From assembly GCF_000340215.1 (NCBI RefSeq), contig NW_006921538.1, positions 3,980,320 through 4,044,319 on the forward strand: a stretch of 64,000 bases of DNA. The letters are read 5' to 3'. This document shows, in pieces, positions 1 through 12,500 of this stretch. This DNA is from Pseudocercospora fijiensis CIRAD86. Its lineage: Eukaryota > Ascomycota > Dothideomycetes > Mycosphaerellales > Mycosphaerellaceae. The number at the start of each line of letters is the position of its first letter. Positions within the stretch are counted from its first letter, which is position 1. The notes under the pieces were generated by a model. That model was not told where the DNA came from. It did not search any database and saw only the letters and a list, made by a program, of their open reading frames with translations. Position numbers and translations under genes: made by a program.

Positions 1-1065
1 CTAGTTGTCCTATCTAGCTAGAGGGTCGCTAGCCGGGTTGTATACAACTAGTAATCTAACCGGTATACTAATTCGCTTATATATACCTATACGGGATTAA
101 GGGACATTAAGCCTTAGGGTCCTAGAAGTAGTGCCTTTAATATAGCTACCTAGCGGTCTCGAAAAAGGGCGCCCGTCGGGAGTAATAGCAATAATAGGAG
201 GGCCTTCGTATTAGCTAATTCGAATACCGACAGCCTTAAGCTTCGCCTTACTAGCCTCCGTTCTCTAGGAGAAGAATTCATTCTTTCCCTCCTTACGAGT
301 ATCGTCCTCCTTATCTACTACGCAGTCCTTAGTAGTAATAGTAACGGTATTAATATCTGCCCGTCCCTATCTCGCCCTAAGCGTTCGGCGGTATAGGTAA
401 TTACTTAGAATACGAAGAATAAGCTGAATTTCGGAAACCTAGCTAGCGTCCTTAAAGTTTGCGTAGTTGTTAAGCTTTCTATCCTTCTATAGCCTAAAGA
501 CTCGAGCTATTTCCTTTACGGTATTACCTCGGACATTATAGAGGTCTAGGTAGTTCCTAAAGAATATAGGGCTGTTAGTAATGTCGTTCTTACGGCGATC
601 TTCCGTAGCCTTCCTACGAGTAGCGGCGGCTTATAGGGCAGCAAACTCGTTACCTATATACTGCTCGAGGGCCTATATTATAGTAGATCCTCGGGTACGA
701 AGAACATCTCCTATTTCTTTTAGCAGTCCTTTAAAGAGCGCCTCCTTAAGCCGATAATAGGTTAGCTCCGTACCTTTAATAAAGTTATTAACACTTCCTA
801 GATTGTCGTAGATTATATCTACTTTAGTTTAGCGGGATAGGTTAGCGGATTAAAGATATTGTACCTATTCGAGTAGGGTATTATAATTGCTTAGTCGCTA
901 GTCGGAAGGGAGGTAGGAAATACCGCTATAGGCTACGCTCGTAATAAGGTCTCGACTAGAGGCTTCTACTATTACGCGCTTACGAGGCGGTAGAGGGGGT
1001 TTTCCGTATCGGGTCGCATAGAGGAGGTAGGGGTTTATCGGTCTTTAATAGTTAATTAAGGAGGG
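1..1065 (-). pseudogene. Family A ORF4 (unknown protein), N-terminal part in A1
   Basis: I do not recognise this protein. On the minus strand one frame from about 1065 to the window edge contains only TAG/TAA interruptions, as expected from former Gln/Trp codons. Between them it reads as ordinary protein with charged, helix-like stretches such as KEIARVFRL and ATEDRRKND. The same frame continues in A2 from 60130 down to 57432, so the full product would be about 900 residues. It lies downstream of integrase, where canonical Ty3/gypsy elements have only a short tail before the 3' LTR. An env-like or accessory role cannot be inferred; I see no convincing signal peptide or transmembrane pattern. 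The likely ATG of A2 (60447-60445) reads ATA in A1. Confidence 0.55.
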
Positions 1066-1949
1066 TAGTGTTTGCTATAAGCGCCTATCGCTTTATCGAG
1101 GGAAGGGCGGTATAGGTATATTTATTTATAAAGAAGTTTAGGCGCGAGAAAGATCGCCTTTTTATCGTAGCAATAGCGCGGGTACGCGGGAAGGGACGGG
1201 AGGCACCTACCTTACGCGTATACGCGCGTTTACATATAAATCCGAAAGTAAGGCACGTATTCTAAAGGAAGTAAAGGGTTAGTAGTAGGCAGCGGCGACA
1301 TTTCTAGAGGCCTAGGTAATTCGCGTAATAGCGAGATTCGAGGGCGTAGGACTAGAGCACTTAGATCTAGGGAGTTAGGTATTATATAACGCACTAACCC
1401 CTCCGCTTCAACCCCTACTATATTAAGGCATAGTTATAAGGGCTCCTCCGGGCAGTATAGGGGTAGTAGTAGTAGTCGCAATATATCCTAGCTAGCTAGC
1501 TACTATAGGCAGGAGCTCCCGGGATTCTTAGAAATCTCGATATATCGGCCGGCGCAGGCTATAGAAATAATACAAAGGAAAGCTTTTTAAACAAAGGAAA
1601 TCTTTAAGGTTAGGTAAGGTTTTCCTAGGCTTACTCCGTAGGGTAGGCTTCGGTTTTAGTAAGCTATACGCGACGTAGAGCTTCTAGTAGGTCCTCTTTT
1701 TCCGAGTTAAAATTATTCACTCGCTCCGCGGGTAGGCCGGTACTTAGACTACCCCGGGGAGCAGGTCTAGGGATATTATTAAGGATAGGGGCTCCTTACT
1801 AAAGCCCCTACCCTCGTCGGTAGTAGTATAAAGGAAAAGAAGTAACAATAGGGCTCTAGTAGTAGTACTCTATCCGGCTACTAATATATAAAGGGACAAT
1901 CGATCCTAGTATACGTCGATAATCCGTTTAAATACGCGAATAAGGGTAC
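1066..1949. other. A1 spacer between pol extension and ORF4
   Basis: About 0.9 kb without a convincing long frame. It contains a CCCCGGGG palindrome, a short frame upstream of ORF4 (minus strand, with an ATG at 1301-1299 that reads MSPLP) and purine/pyrimidine-rich stretches. The same spacer lies at 60131-61014 in A2. It may carry leader or regulatory sequence for ORF4; nothing else is recognisable. Confidence 0.5.
1752..1759. repeat. CCCCGGGG palindrome in A1 spacer
   Basis: The core CCCCGGGG is flanked by ACTA and AGCAGG, resembling the family B intercistronic element in its inverted orientation (ATACCCCGGGGGTAGCA). The A2 counterpart is at 60817-60824, preceded by AGAATA. It occupies the pol/ORF4 boundary, the same type of position as in B. 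Confidence 0.5.
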
Positions 1950-4900
1950 TAGCGAGTAAAAAATTCGGTATAAGGCGAGTAAATAGGAGCAAAAGGGAGG
2001 CTATACGCGAGTAGTTATAGGTTTATCGGGCCTACTAAGGTAGTAGTAGTCCATTTTCGTTATATTCTATAGCCTACTCCGCTTCTAAGGGTTCGTTAAA
2101 AACTCCGGGGTTTAAGCCTAGGCCCTTAGAGTTAGCGGTATAGCGGAGCTCCTCTTATTCGATCTAGGTAAGCCGAAGCCTATCTCGTATTCTTATTAAG
2201 GACAGCCTATATTCGTTGTCTCCCTAGTTCGTAACGTTGTCTATAGCCTCCTAGGCGAGAAATCTAATACCTCGCCGCCTATATAGGTTAGTATATACTA
2301 GGGTAGCAAGGCTAGTTTCTACTAGAGCCTTAAGGAGATATAGGTTGTATTCGAACTTTAATATGTTTATCTCGTCGTAGACCTAGACTCTCTAGGTCGT
2401 CTACTAGCTAGGGTCTCGCTATAGTGCTAGTCGAAAGCTAGGGTCCTAGGTAAGCCTCGAAAGAGCGCTAACGTAGTAGGCTTGTTCGTATAGGTCCTGC
2501 CTTCTATATAGAATTGCTATCTAGCCGAATCTATAGTATTAAGCTAAAGGCTAGGTTACCCCTCCCTAGGTAAATAGGGCTAGGTAATTAAAAGCTAGAA
2601 AACTATTAGGTTCGGTCGAGCTATTAAAGAAGAGATAGTTATTCGAATAATCTTCTATAAGGGGTACGCTAAGAAGGTCTCGTATTAGGTTATTAATCTA
2701 AGAGATAGGATTAACTTTAGGGTCGACTCGGTATATAGCTATAGTATAGGCTTGAAAGGCTCGCCTTTACTCCTCCCTAGGAAGGGATATAATCGTATAG
2801 ACGTCTATATCCCTTTCTTTACCGGACTTAGTATTAGACTAGCTATCGTCCCTAGACTCGGAGGACTTAGACTAGCTATCTCTATCTACCTCGACTTCTT
2901 TATTAATAGGTTCGTTGTTCGTCGTAGTAGCGTTTTTACCCGAGATCCGGTTAGGCCGGAATAGAGGTACTTCCTTTAGTCGATCGCGTAGAAAGGTAAT
3001 AGCTAGATTAGCCCTATTAAGTTCCGCAAGGTAGTACGAGGTCCTAGAGGTAGTAATCCCCGTAATACGAAAGGGGCCCTTCTAGCGAAAGGCAAGCTTA
3101 CTAGACCTCGAGTGCTCGATTTCGCTCTTAGTAATAAGTATAAGGGATCTAATCTTAAGGGGAGCGTTAGATACTACTCCCTTTTCGTCGTACTAGCGAG
3201 CATTCTCCTCGCGAGTTCTCTTTAGCCGAAGGGCCGCCTCTTCGTTATCGTTAGGTATATATACTAGTTGCTAAGTACGGTATATAAGTAACGAGGCAGT
3301 ATCGCGTATAGTATCCTAGTCGACTTTTTAGAAGGTTCGGTAGGCATTCTCGATAGGAAGGATAACGTCGGCCCCTCTATATATAACTTCCGTAGGCGTT
3401 TTTCTAGTCGTTCGTCGGTATGTCGTTCGGTCGGCCTATAGGACAGGTAGGACGTGTTTTCTCTAACCCTTTATAGTACCGTTCGTTAGTTTAGAAAGGG
3501 TAGCTAGGATAGGTCGGTTTCTAACTTCGATTTAACTACTTGCCTTCGGATAGTATAGGGAAACCCGTACCCGGTACGTAGCTATTCGCTTAAGTAATTC
3601 CTTAGTATCCTTCCGATTCTTAGATCCGTTGTCTATAACGAATTCATCCGGATAGCTATATCGGTAGTAGACCTCTTCGTATAGGAACTTAGCTATTTAG
3701 TGTATACTAACCGACTTGCCCGAGTAGTTGAATATCCTCCCCTCTACCTAGCCGCTAACAACCTCGCGCGCTAAGGTAATAGACCCCTTATTGTCGATAT
3801 AAAGCATATCGGCAACCTAGCGACGGCTAACAACTCGAATATAGGTAGGGTAAAGCGTCCTAGCAATCTTATATCCCTCTCGTATCCGGTATATACGATA
3901 GGACCGAACCTATATAGCGATTTAGGACTATATTCTATACTAGAAGTACCTTTTCGAGGCTAGATAGTATACTGCCTTCCGGCCTTTATAGCTATAATCC
4001 TCGTAAAGTAATTAGATAATTTCCTCCCTAGCCTTTTCGCTATTAATTACTCGTTAAAGGGGACAATTCGGATAACGCTAGTAGAAAAGGAGCCGATCCT
4101 TAATAATATACTTCTAGGTAGTACGTCGAACCCTTCGGGCTTCGCTTCGAGAGATGCTTTATAGGAAGCGAAGGGTCGACTTAAAGTATCCGATAAGAAG
4201 CGATTCTCGAGACTAGTATTCGTCCTCGTTAAGGAAGCTAGACTTAGCTAAGGGATCGATAGGCTTAGTCTATACTATGCTATAAAAGAAGTCGTTATCG
4301 ATTATATTATCGTCGTCGATTTAGTTATCTCGTTCGACGATGTCTTCTTTAGTAGGGTTACGACGGGATAGACTATTAGCCGTAGAGTGCTTTCGCCCGG
4401 GGATATACTTAACTTCGAAGTCGAACAGTCGGATCTAGGCTACCTAGCGAGCTATTGCCGAGTTAGGGAGGTCCGATACGGATTTATTAAGTTAGTAGAT
4501 AAGGATAGTAGTATCGATTTCGATCCGAAAGTACTACCTAACGAGATACTTCTTAAACTTCTTTAGCAGTTTAAGTACGGTAAGGCACTCTCGTTTACTA
4601 GTATTATATCGGGCTTTACTTTCGGTCTAAAGACCGCTTTCGTACCGAACAGGGTAACGCTTCTTTATATTGTCCCTTTCGTACTAGTTTAGGCTACTAC
4701 TATACCCGGATCTACTCGCGTCTAATAGAAGGATAATTAACCTAGCATCCTTAGTATAATCGATCGAGATAAGAGTAGGGGTAGTAGTTAGCGTAGCCTT
4801 TAAGGTATTTATAGCGACTTGCTAATCCGGTCCCTATAAGAATTCGATATCGGCCTTTAGGAGGTAGAAGAGTAGTCTTACTATTATTGCGAAGCCCTCG

Positions 4901-6105
4901 ATCTAGATACGGTAGTAGATACAAACCCTAAGGAAGGCCCGTACGCTAGACTAGTTCTTAGGTACTAGCTATGCGACAATCTTTACAACTTTCTCTATAT
5001 TAGGGTGTCTTCCGGAAATATTAATAACATAGCCGACATATTTTAGCTTTTTATAGAGGAACTAAGATTTTAGACCTAAAACAGTACACCTAGTACGCTT
5101 AATGTCTATAAGAACACTATCTATCTATTAAATATGCTTAGTAACGAATCTTCTTAAGCTAGGTTCGACCTCTTTATTATTATATCGGGTCTTCGGGCCC
5201 TTAATACTAATATCGTCGACAAACGGCCTCGTACGGTAGGAAATATAGTTAAAAAGGATTCTTGTTACTACTCGGACAAACTAGGAAACGGAGTTTGTCG
5301 CTCCTTACGGAAGGGTAGTTATTCGTATAAGGCTAAGCGGGGTATTAAAGGCAGTTATATCTCGATCGGCCTCGTAAAGCGGGACTTAGTCGTACCCGGA
5401 AAAGAAATCGATTAGGGACGAGATAGTATAGTTAGCAAAATCCTCGGTAAAGCTATTAGTATTAGGAGGAAGGTTTCCGTCCCGTATTATATAGCGGTTT
5501 AGCTCTATAGTAGCGTTAATTAGGCGATATTTCTTAGTTCCTTTCTTCTAGACTAAGAACTATAGGTTCCGGTATACTCCTTCGCTAACTTTAAGCACCC
5601 TATTCGCAATTCGTTCTCGGATTATTTCTTCTATAATGTTTACTAGGCTAGGCTAGAGGCGGAAGGTTGGTTTTCTCTAGGGTTTATAAGGAATTGTTCG
5701 GATCCGTTAGGGAGGTGCTATATCCGCGTCGACTCTTCCAATTTCGGCAAAGCTCTAGGTAAGGGCTTTCTCCCTATTATAAAGCATTTCGTAGAACAGA
5801 TCTAGCTCCTTAGGAAGAAGTTCTATTCTAATAAGAAGCTTTGCTTTCCTTTCCTTAGTTAGGCGCGAGCTACGTAGTATATCTAAGAACTTCTTAATTA
5901 GGTACTTCTAGTTATATAGCCCGGTTCTAGGCGGAAGTAACGCTTCTCGAGCAAGCCGTTTCTTTTTCTAGTAAGGGTTACTACTAGTCGTTATACTCCC
6001 GGTTATCGTAGTGCTAGCTTTAATAGGTCTTACTTTGTCTGCCTTTTTCTTATATATACTATAAACTCCGACCGTACGGCTAGTATCCGAATCTTCCTTA
6101 AGCAT
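1950..6105 (-). pseudogene. A1 pol: reverse transcriptase, RNase H, integrase, long C-terminal extension
   Basis: This is a Ty3/gypsy polyprotein in one minus-strand frame. RT shows YRLINAT, LPQGATNS (about 5318-5290) and the catalytic box FVDDISIKGPKTRY (about 5224-5185). The RNase H/connection end shows GRKHSTANSLSRR (about 4410-4370). Integrase keeps DNGS (about 3640) and the glutamate of SSQIEVRNRP (about 3525), but the zinc-finger Cys/His are mostly changed. After an acidic, Ser-rich tract (2940-2820) the frame continues about 320 codons (KERDIDVYTI through NEPLEAE to about 1950), an extension I do not recognise. A candidate start is ATG 6105-6103 (MLKEDSD), although the frame is open further upstream. 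The protease is in a different frame, so pol is a separate ORF or needs frameshifting. Confidence 0.8.
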
Positions 6106-6789
6106 TTTCTTAATAGATAGTAGCTAGGTAGGGAACCTTCGAAAGCTCTAAAACCTACAGTACCGCTTATACTAGTTATAAAACCTATTCGCTTCCGACT
6201 ACTAAAGGATTGCCGCCTAGTCGTTACGAGTTATAGGTTCGAGAATTGCCTCCGTACGCCCGAGCTAGGTAAGGCTAATCGTCGGGTATAGCTAGGAAGG
6301 ATCTTCGAGAAAGGACTAGCGTTATATAGCTAGGACCGGTACGTCGTCGTATACCCGCTCCTAGATAGGGTACCTAGCTAAGCGGCTTTTATATAGGGTA
6401 CTACTAGAGGGCAATTACGGGGACGCGGGAATGCCGGGGCTAGCGGGAATGCCGGGATAAGCCGGGGCTAGTCTAAGCGAGGTCGGAAAAGGTAGCGGGA
6501 GTAGGGGCGGGCCGACTACCGGACTAATTAATATACCCTAGCTAGCTGGCTAGTATACCCTAGGGTTACTATCCTCTTTGCTATATAGTCCTATAGCAAC
6601 ATTTCTTATTAAATAATAGGTCGCAACGGTACGTATAATATTCCTACCTAGCGGTTTCGAAAAAGGGGCAGACTCGACGCTAGTTTCTCGTCCGCTACCT
6701 AGTTTTTTAACTACTAGGTATTATTACGACTAAGGAGCTCCTTAAGTAGGATACAATTCTTAGAGCTAGTAAGGGTAGTAAAGGTAGTA
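6106..6789. other. A1 spacer between protease and RT frames
   Basis: The frame switches here from gag-protease to pol. Positions 6424-6472 hold an imperfect GC-rich tandem repeat (units near gcgggaatgccgggg), a local island that is less AT-shifted than its surroundings. A near-palindrome around tagctagctggctagta follows at about 6536-6556. A 23-bp block at 6645-6667 is nearly identical to 147-169 in ORF4. Confidence 0.45.
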
Positions 6790-8463
6790 GAGCGGCCCCC
6801 GCGCGTAGAAATAGTTCCTTCCTAGGAGCCGTCGTCTATGTTTCGAGCGATAAGGCGGTTCTTACGAGCCTATAGGCGACTAAGAATAATAGGGAGGTCG
6901 TTATCCCCTAGGGGTATAATAAGGAAGTCGGTTTTATACTCGACATTAAAGGTAGAGATAGGAACGGAAGTGCTAATACCGATAAATTTAGCTCTTCCTC
7001 TAGCTCCTTGTATATTTAGAATAAGGCCTTTTAAAAGAGCAAGGCTAGCTCGCTATAGGAACTTCGCGTTTAGTATATTCCCCTCGGAGCCTTTATTAAT
7101 AAGAGCGCGGATCTTAAGGTACCTATTAATAGTAATAGTAATATACGGACTAGGAATAAGGGCGAAGTTATCGTCGACTAATAAGAGGCAAATCTAGCTA
7201 GGGTCGATATAGAGCATCGCGTTAGGCAGGGCGTCTACCCCGGATAAAATAACCTATACTATATAGCAATTAAGTCTGTTTCTCCGGCTAATCGAATTAG
7301 GGTCCCGGATAACCTCTTCGTTAGCGGCCTCGTATTCCTCGTAGCTTTCTTCCTCGTTAAGGCTAGTAAAGAACTCCCGGGCGGAGGTAAGGACTAGAAT
7401 AGGGTAGTTTTTAGGCCGCCTAGGTCTACCTTTCCTAGCAGCTAAGGTAGCTACCCTACCTGCTATTTCTATAATCTAGTAGGGGATCTTGTCGGTTTCA
7501 TCCTTTTCTAGCTCCCGAATTCTTATAGTAAGCGCGTTATCGTTTAGCTAGCGTGCAACGAGCTTTTAACACTCCGGAATGTAGGCGAGGGCCTTAGTAT
7601 TACTAAGCTATATACCGTTCCTACTAAGGAATTTCTTTACCTAAAAGTCGGGGTCCTTATAGTATTTCTAAAGATTCTTTATAATATTAGTTGTCTTAGG
7701 CTCTTTCTGCGTAGCTCTCTACCGGCTCGGAGGGTTTACCCCCTTCGATAGTTCTTTAGCGGCAGGCTTCGGGGTAGGCGGTAGTACGTTATCTATTTCC
7801 TAATTACTATCCTTAGGTAGGCTAGCGTTACTATTTAAGGATTTAGTAGTAGGCTGCCTATAGGTACTAGAAGGGCTAGTAGTAGGGGTTTTACGACTAA
7901 CCGTTTCCTTAGACTAGGTTCTTACTCTTAGAGGTAGTAGGCTCGGGGACCTTTAAGTAGTTCTTCGAGGCTAGGTTTGTTTACGAATTACTTCCTCTAT
8001 CTCGCGAACGCTAAGCCCTTAAACTACGTTGCAAATGCCCTTAGTCTTCGCAGCACCTTTCTACTTAGTAGTAGCTTTCCGGATCCGATTTGTATCGGCA
8101 ATAGCGGTAACGGGAAGACTATTCCTAAGCGGTGTATCCTAGCTACGAGTATAGGCAAGGGTATCTATAACTATAGCCGCCTCGTAGTCGCTAAAATCTA
8201 GCTCTTTATCGGCCTCCTCGACTATACCTAGATCGTAGGGCCTTTAGTATAGTATAACCCGCCTAGTAGTAGTAGGGGTAGCAGTAGGGGCAGGAAGGCC
8301 GTTTCGAGTATCGTTTAAAGCGATCCCTCTATAGGGATTTCCCGGAGACCTTAAAGGTAGAGAGGGAAGAGTAGAAGGAATTATTAGAGCTAGGGCTCGA
8401 GGAGTCGGAACTCGAGGGCCTAGTTAAGCTATAGTACTAGGGGCTACAGTTCGCCTTAGTTAC
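6790..8463 (-). pseudogene. A1 gag C-terminus and aspartic protease
   Basis: One minus-strand frame runs from the B1 insertion point (8463) to about 6790. It includes a hydrophilic Gag tail (GIVEEADKELDFSDYEAA, about 8235-8180), a Lys/Pro-rich linker, and a retropepsin-like segment RALINKGSEGN at about 7110-7080 followed by a hydrophobic DLPIIL (about 6900). The family consensus around the catalytic site is D-T/S-G; here the site reads INKG, with Asp replaced by Asn, fitting TG-to-TA RIP of a GAT codon. The gag N-terminus lies beyond B1 at 47158-48700. Confidence 0.65.
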
Positions 8464-8746
8464 TATTAGCTAGTAACCGGCCCCACACACCTAGGCTAAG
8501 TTTTAAGCCTATATAAGAGGCCTCCTTCTATATTATAGATAGAGCACTAACCTCGTATAGCATATTATTTATATTACACTTCTATAATGCCTATATTGCA
8601 GGGCTCTAGTTATTAGCCTAAGCAACCGTCTTGTTATCCTATTATGCTAAATATAGCTGCCTATATTGCTATAGGTTATATTACCCTCGGTAGCCTATAC
8701 TATTACTGCTAGTAGTAGTAGTGGTTTTAGTTTCCGTCCTTTATTA
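8464..8746 (+). repeat. B1 5' LTR (283 bp)
   Basis: Starts TATTAGCTAG (presumably TGTTAG before RIP) and ends CTTTATTA. Near-identical copies lie at 46875-47157, 56829-57111 and 57149-57431. A run of tag triplets lies near its 3' end. Confidence 0.92.
8510..8517 (+). promoter_or_regulatory. TATA box in the B LTR
   Basis: TATATAAG lies 46 bp into the LTR and is conserved in three of the four copies (TACATAAG in the 46875 copy). By position it would set the start of the genomic RNA. Confidence 0.5.
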
Positions 8747-8767
8747 GAGCCGAAGGTAGGGCCATCT
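8747..8767 (+). other. B1 putative primer-binding site
   Basis: The sequence right after the 5' LTR, beginning GAGCCGAAGGTAGGGC, is also found right after the LTR of family A (49426-49406, minus strand, one C/T difference). Conservation at this spot between otherwise different families points to a primer-binding site. It does not start with TGG, so a tRNA 3'-end primer is not obvious. Confidence 0.5.
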
Positions 8768-8790
8768 CTTTATATCTAATAGGTTCGGGT

Positions 8791-9430
8791 ATGTTGAAGG
8801 TAGTCTCTAGGTACGAATAGCTATAACTAAAGCGAGGGTACGACAAGAGCCTACGATACGGACGATACCGAAGTATCTTAAGGGGCTATTACGACAAGCA
8901 GAGAAACCTCTTAACGAGGGCATCGCTTTAACCCCGAAAAGCTGCAAACCCTTAGGACTGTTACAGCTTAGGGCCTAGTCTATAGCTATAGCTAGCTTCT
9001 AAGGACTCGGCTCCGGGTCGAAGACCTATTTAGCACCGCTTGCTCGAGATAAGCCCCGCTTAAGGAGGAGATAGACTAATTACCTATCGGCCTTGCTTAG
9101 TTTGCTAAGACTATTAATTGATAGCAAATACGGATTGTAGGTCGGATAGCCGGGGAGTCCCCTATTAATCGGATAGGGCGTTCCTAGATTCGTAGCCTCG
9201 CTTAGACAGTGCTTAGCCTTCTACTAGAAAAAGAAGGCTACCGCCCCCCCGCCTAGCTAAAGGAGATACGAGCTAGTTTCTAGGATCTAGGTGTAAATAG
9301 AGATTGCAGTCTCTCCCTCCGAGCGGCTTTTGTCTAAAATCTACTAAACTCAGCTCCTAGAGGTAGTTAGGCGACCCCTAGGAGGCTAAATCCTAATGCT
9401 ACCCCGGGGATAACACTAAGAGAAATAGCC
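8791..9430 (+). pseudogene. Possible leader reading frame upstream of B1 gag
   Basis: From ATG 8791 (MLKVVSRYE) one frame has no TGA and only TAG/TAA interruptions for about 200 codons, up to the CCCCGGGG element. It is Arg-rich with low-complexity parts, and I recognise no family. It could be a leader ORF, a gag N-terminal relic, or chance openness in an untranslated leader. The second copy of this region is outside the window, so coding potential cannot be tested here. Confidence 0.25.
9393..9416 (+). repeat. CCCCGGGG intercistronic element, copy 1 (leader/gag)
   Basis: Contains CTAATGCTACCCCGGGG followed by ATAACA. The core is a perfect 8-bp palindrome and the arms pair imperfectly. It lies about 155 bp upstream of the gag start. 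Confidence 0.7.
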
Positions 9431-9497
9431 TAATATACTACTCTCTCGTATAGCAATATTACAATAAACTAAACAGACTAAAGTTACTAAAAACACA

Positions 9498-9543
9498 TTT
9501 ATATAGCATTCTATTTCAACTTTATATAGCATTCTATTTCAAC
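9498..9543 (+). repeat. Tandem 23-bp repeat in B1 leader
   Basis: Two identical 23-bp units starting tttatatagcattctattt, followed by two shorter units (tattttaac). They lie just ahead of gag and are AT-rich. Confidence 0.8.
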
Positions 9544-9569
9544 TATTTTAACTATTTTACAACAATCGA

Positions 9570-12500
9570 ATAAGCTCTAGCTCTAGCGAAAACGAACATC
9601 GAGAATTAGCGGAGTCCTCTAAATCCGAAAACGCCCCTAATCCTATTAACGAAGAAATTAGGCGGCGACTAGTTAATATAAGTGAGCCTCCTACGCCCTC
9701 TACGCTAGAGGCGCTCTATACTGTCCTTATAAAAATAATAGAGAAGCAAACTAAGCTTCTTTGTTAAAACAAGCGTCGCCCGCTAGAGCTAGGGAGTAGG
9801 GCAAATCCCCTGTTCGAAGGGTAGAGCGCTATAGCATATATTAAGCGCTTTAAGGAAGGCTTAGTTAATTACGAGCTCGATAGAGAATCCGACTAGTACA
9901 AGATTCGGTCCTTTACGAGGACTACCTCCTCTAAGCTTTACCGAACCCTTAAAACCCTAGTTAGCTACCTAGAAAAGGACGACAAGTCTAATGCTAACTA
10001 GGAGACCTTTAAGATAGCCTTTATAAGGGAGTATCGGGAGCGCGATAGCCGTCGCATTAAAGGTAGTCGTACGTAGCTCGAGTCCCTCTACTTAGTAAGG
10101 CGCACTAAGGATGACGACCTAAAAGGGTATATCCGCGAGTTTGTCGAGTTAGCGGATAGCATCGAACAGAGTAACCTCGAAAACTCTTAGAGAATAAGGC
10201 TACTCCTCTAGGGGTTGCCGTAGCCTATAGCTTAGCGTATCTTCCGTCGCTATAAGCTTAGCGAGTCCGATCCTAAGAGTTTTAGGAAATACAAAGAGGT
10301 CCTAGTATGTATTAAGGCCGACATTAATAGCATAGCCGATGCGAGGAAGTTTATCTACGGCGAAGACCGGAATAACCTAGCGCAGGTTAGGAAAGAAGCC
10401 TTAGTAAGCAAGGGACCTAAGTTCCTTCCTAAATCGCAAAGTGGTCCTAAGACCGTAACTCCTACTATTACTAAGCACTCTTAGGATGTCGCGGACTTAG
10501 CTGAATCCCTAGCCTAGCTAAACCTAAATACGAAAGCATTATAGCGAGTTAGGGAGGTTATTAATGCTACTATACTAGGCGATGTACTACTAGTCTACTA
10601 GGTTTCAGATCCTAACTACCCTAAAGCCCCTTTAGTAGATGTCTACGCTATACGGAAGATCTATTCTAACTTGGATAGTAAGTGCTAGATATATAGCGGG
10701 TTCAAATATATCTAATCCTCCTGCCCTATCTAGAAAGAGCTTCTTAAAAGGAAGCTTATTATGTAAGTAAATAGCCGATTCTACTATATAGACACCGGCG
10801 ACAAGATTGATTTCGAATAGGATCGGAGAGCCCCGAAGCTACCTTAGCTAAAGACCCTTCTAGAAAAGAAGTATAGCGGTAAGATCGAGTTTAAGGACAC
10901 TAGGAACAGTACCCTCGCCGCTATTACTAAACGAGAAACTTAGAAGGTTAGGGCAAAATAGGTTAAGGAGCGAAGCAGTAACGGAACTACTAAGCCTATT
11001 AAAGTTAACTTTGTTTCTTAGGATCCGGACGCAGTTACTAATGTTTACGCGGTTACTAAGAACAGTATAGATGTCTACGCTGCTATACGGTCTTAGACCT
11101 AGTCCTAAAGCAAGGGCAAGAGCCCTTAGAACCCTACTCGCCCTAGTACGGCAGCCCCTACTAGGGTACTAAAGAACAAGGCGGCCGACAAGGCTAAGCA
11201 ATAGCGAGAGTCAACCGCTAAAACTAAGACTCTCTAGATAGCTACAGACCGCGCTGCCCGATCTAGTACCGTACCTAGCACCGCCCCTAGCACCCTACCT
11301 ATAGAAAGCCTAGTCGTCCTAGAGACTCTAGAGGTCGATATAGAGGATGTTACTACCGATATTAGTAGTACCCTAGGCCTAGCTAACCTACCTGCCTATA
11401 AACGGAAGTTATCCGACCTAAAGAGCTTTCGCTTTAATAGGTATATAAAAAAGTATAGTACTAGCCTAGCTAACTCCTTAGACACAAAGGTAAACGCTCT
11501 CTTCTAGGCTTTATAGTTCCTAGACCTTAAGTCTAATATGTCTATAGGAGAGCTACTAGTATACGGTTTGCCTACTAACCTGTTCTAGAGCCGAATCCCT
11601 AACGATGCTACCTTTATAAAAGACCTCGCTACCCTCCGAAGGAAACAGGGATAAGAAGACTACATCGACGTCTCTTCCCTATAGTTCCTTCCCGAATTTT
11701 TAGGTGCCTAAGAGTTAGCAGAAGGCGAATCGGTAACGTACGAGAACTAAGATACTATCGATAATACTAACGAAGAGGGAGTTAAGGAGATAGGCCGAGG
11801 GGATAGTAATAATCCCGACCCTACTCTAGTTTTAGTCTCTATTAAGGCTGTCCGGTTTACTAGCTAATAAATCGGTTAAGTAGGACCTCCTCGACCTAAG
11901 GAACTTTATTCTATCCCTAATAATGTAGACCTTTCCGTAGTTACCCGTTCCTTCGCCGTCGTTCCCGCTATCTATATTTAAGTCACTATCGGAAGCTATA
12001 GTTAGCAGATGCTAGCAATACTTAATAATAGTTCGGAGTCACTTATTATAAGTAAGCGTTAGGCTAAACAACTTAGGCTACTAATAAATAGAGACATTTC
12101 CCTTAGTATATAGGGAGTAAATAGGGAGGTTGCGCTAGTAGGTGCCTGCTACAATGTTATAGTAGACGCTTTCGGCATATGCTTTTCCTTTACCTTCTAG
12201 ATTGCCGCCGACCTAAACACGCTAATTATTCTAGGTCGGCTATAGTCTCGTATAACTCGTAGTGTCTAGCGCAACTGCGACGATAGTTCCTAGGAGGGAA
12301 CTATTGCTAACTAGAAGGGTAACCGAGTCGTATTTACTAGTTATGTCGGCAACACTAGCTACAAGTCCTACGAGGATATCCTTACTGCTTCTAGACGGTC
12401 TTCGGGAAACGCTACGGCGCGGTTGTAAGACCGGCAATCTACGCTATAAGTTAGTGTAGCTTAAATAGGTCATTTCTAGAAGTACGCCGCTCCGTACGTT

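Noticed and set aside
12240..12459. Two overlapping 65-codon frames on opposite strands
   Set aside because: Shadows inside B1 gag-protease, other frames of the same DNA.
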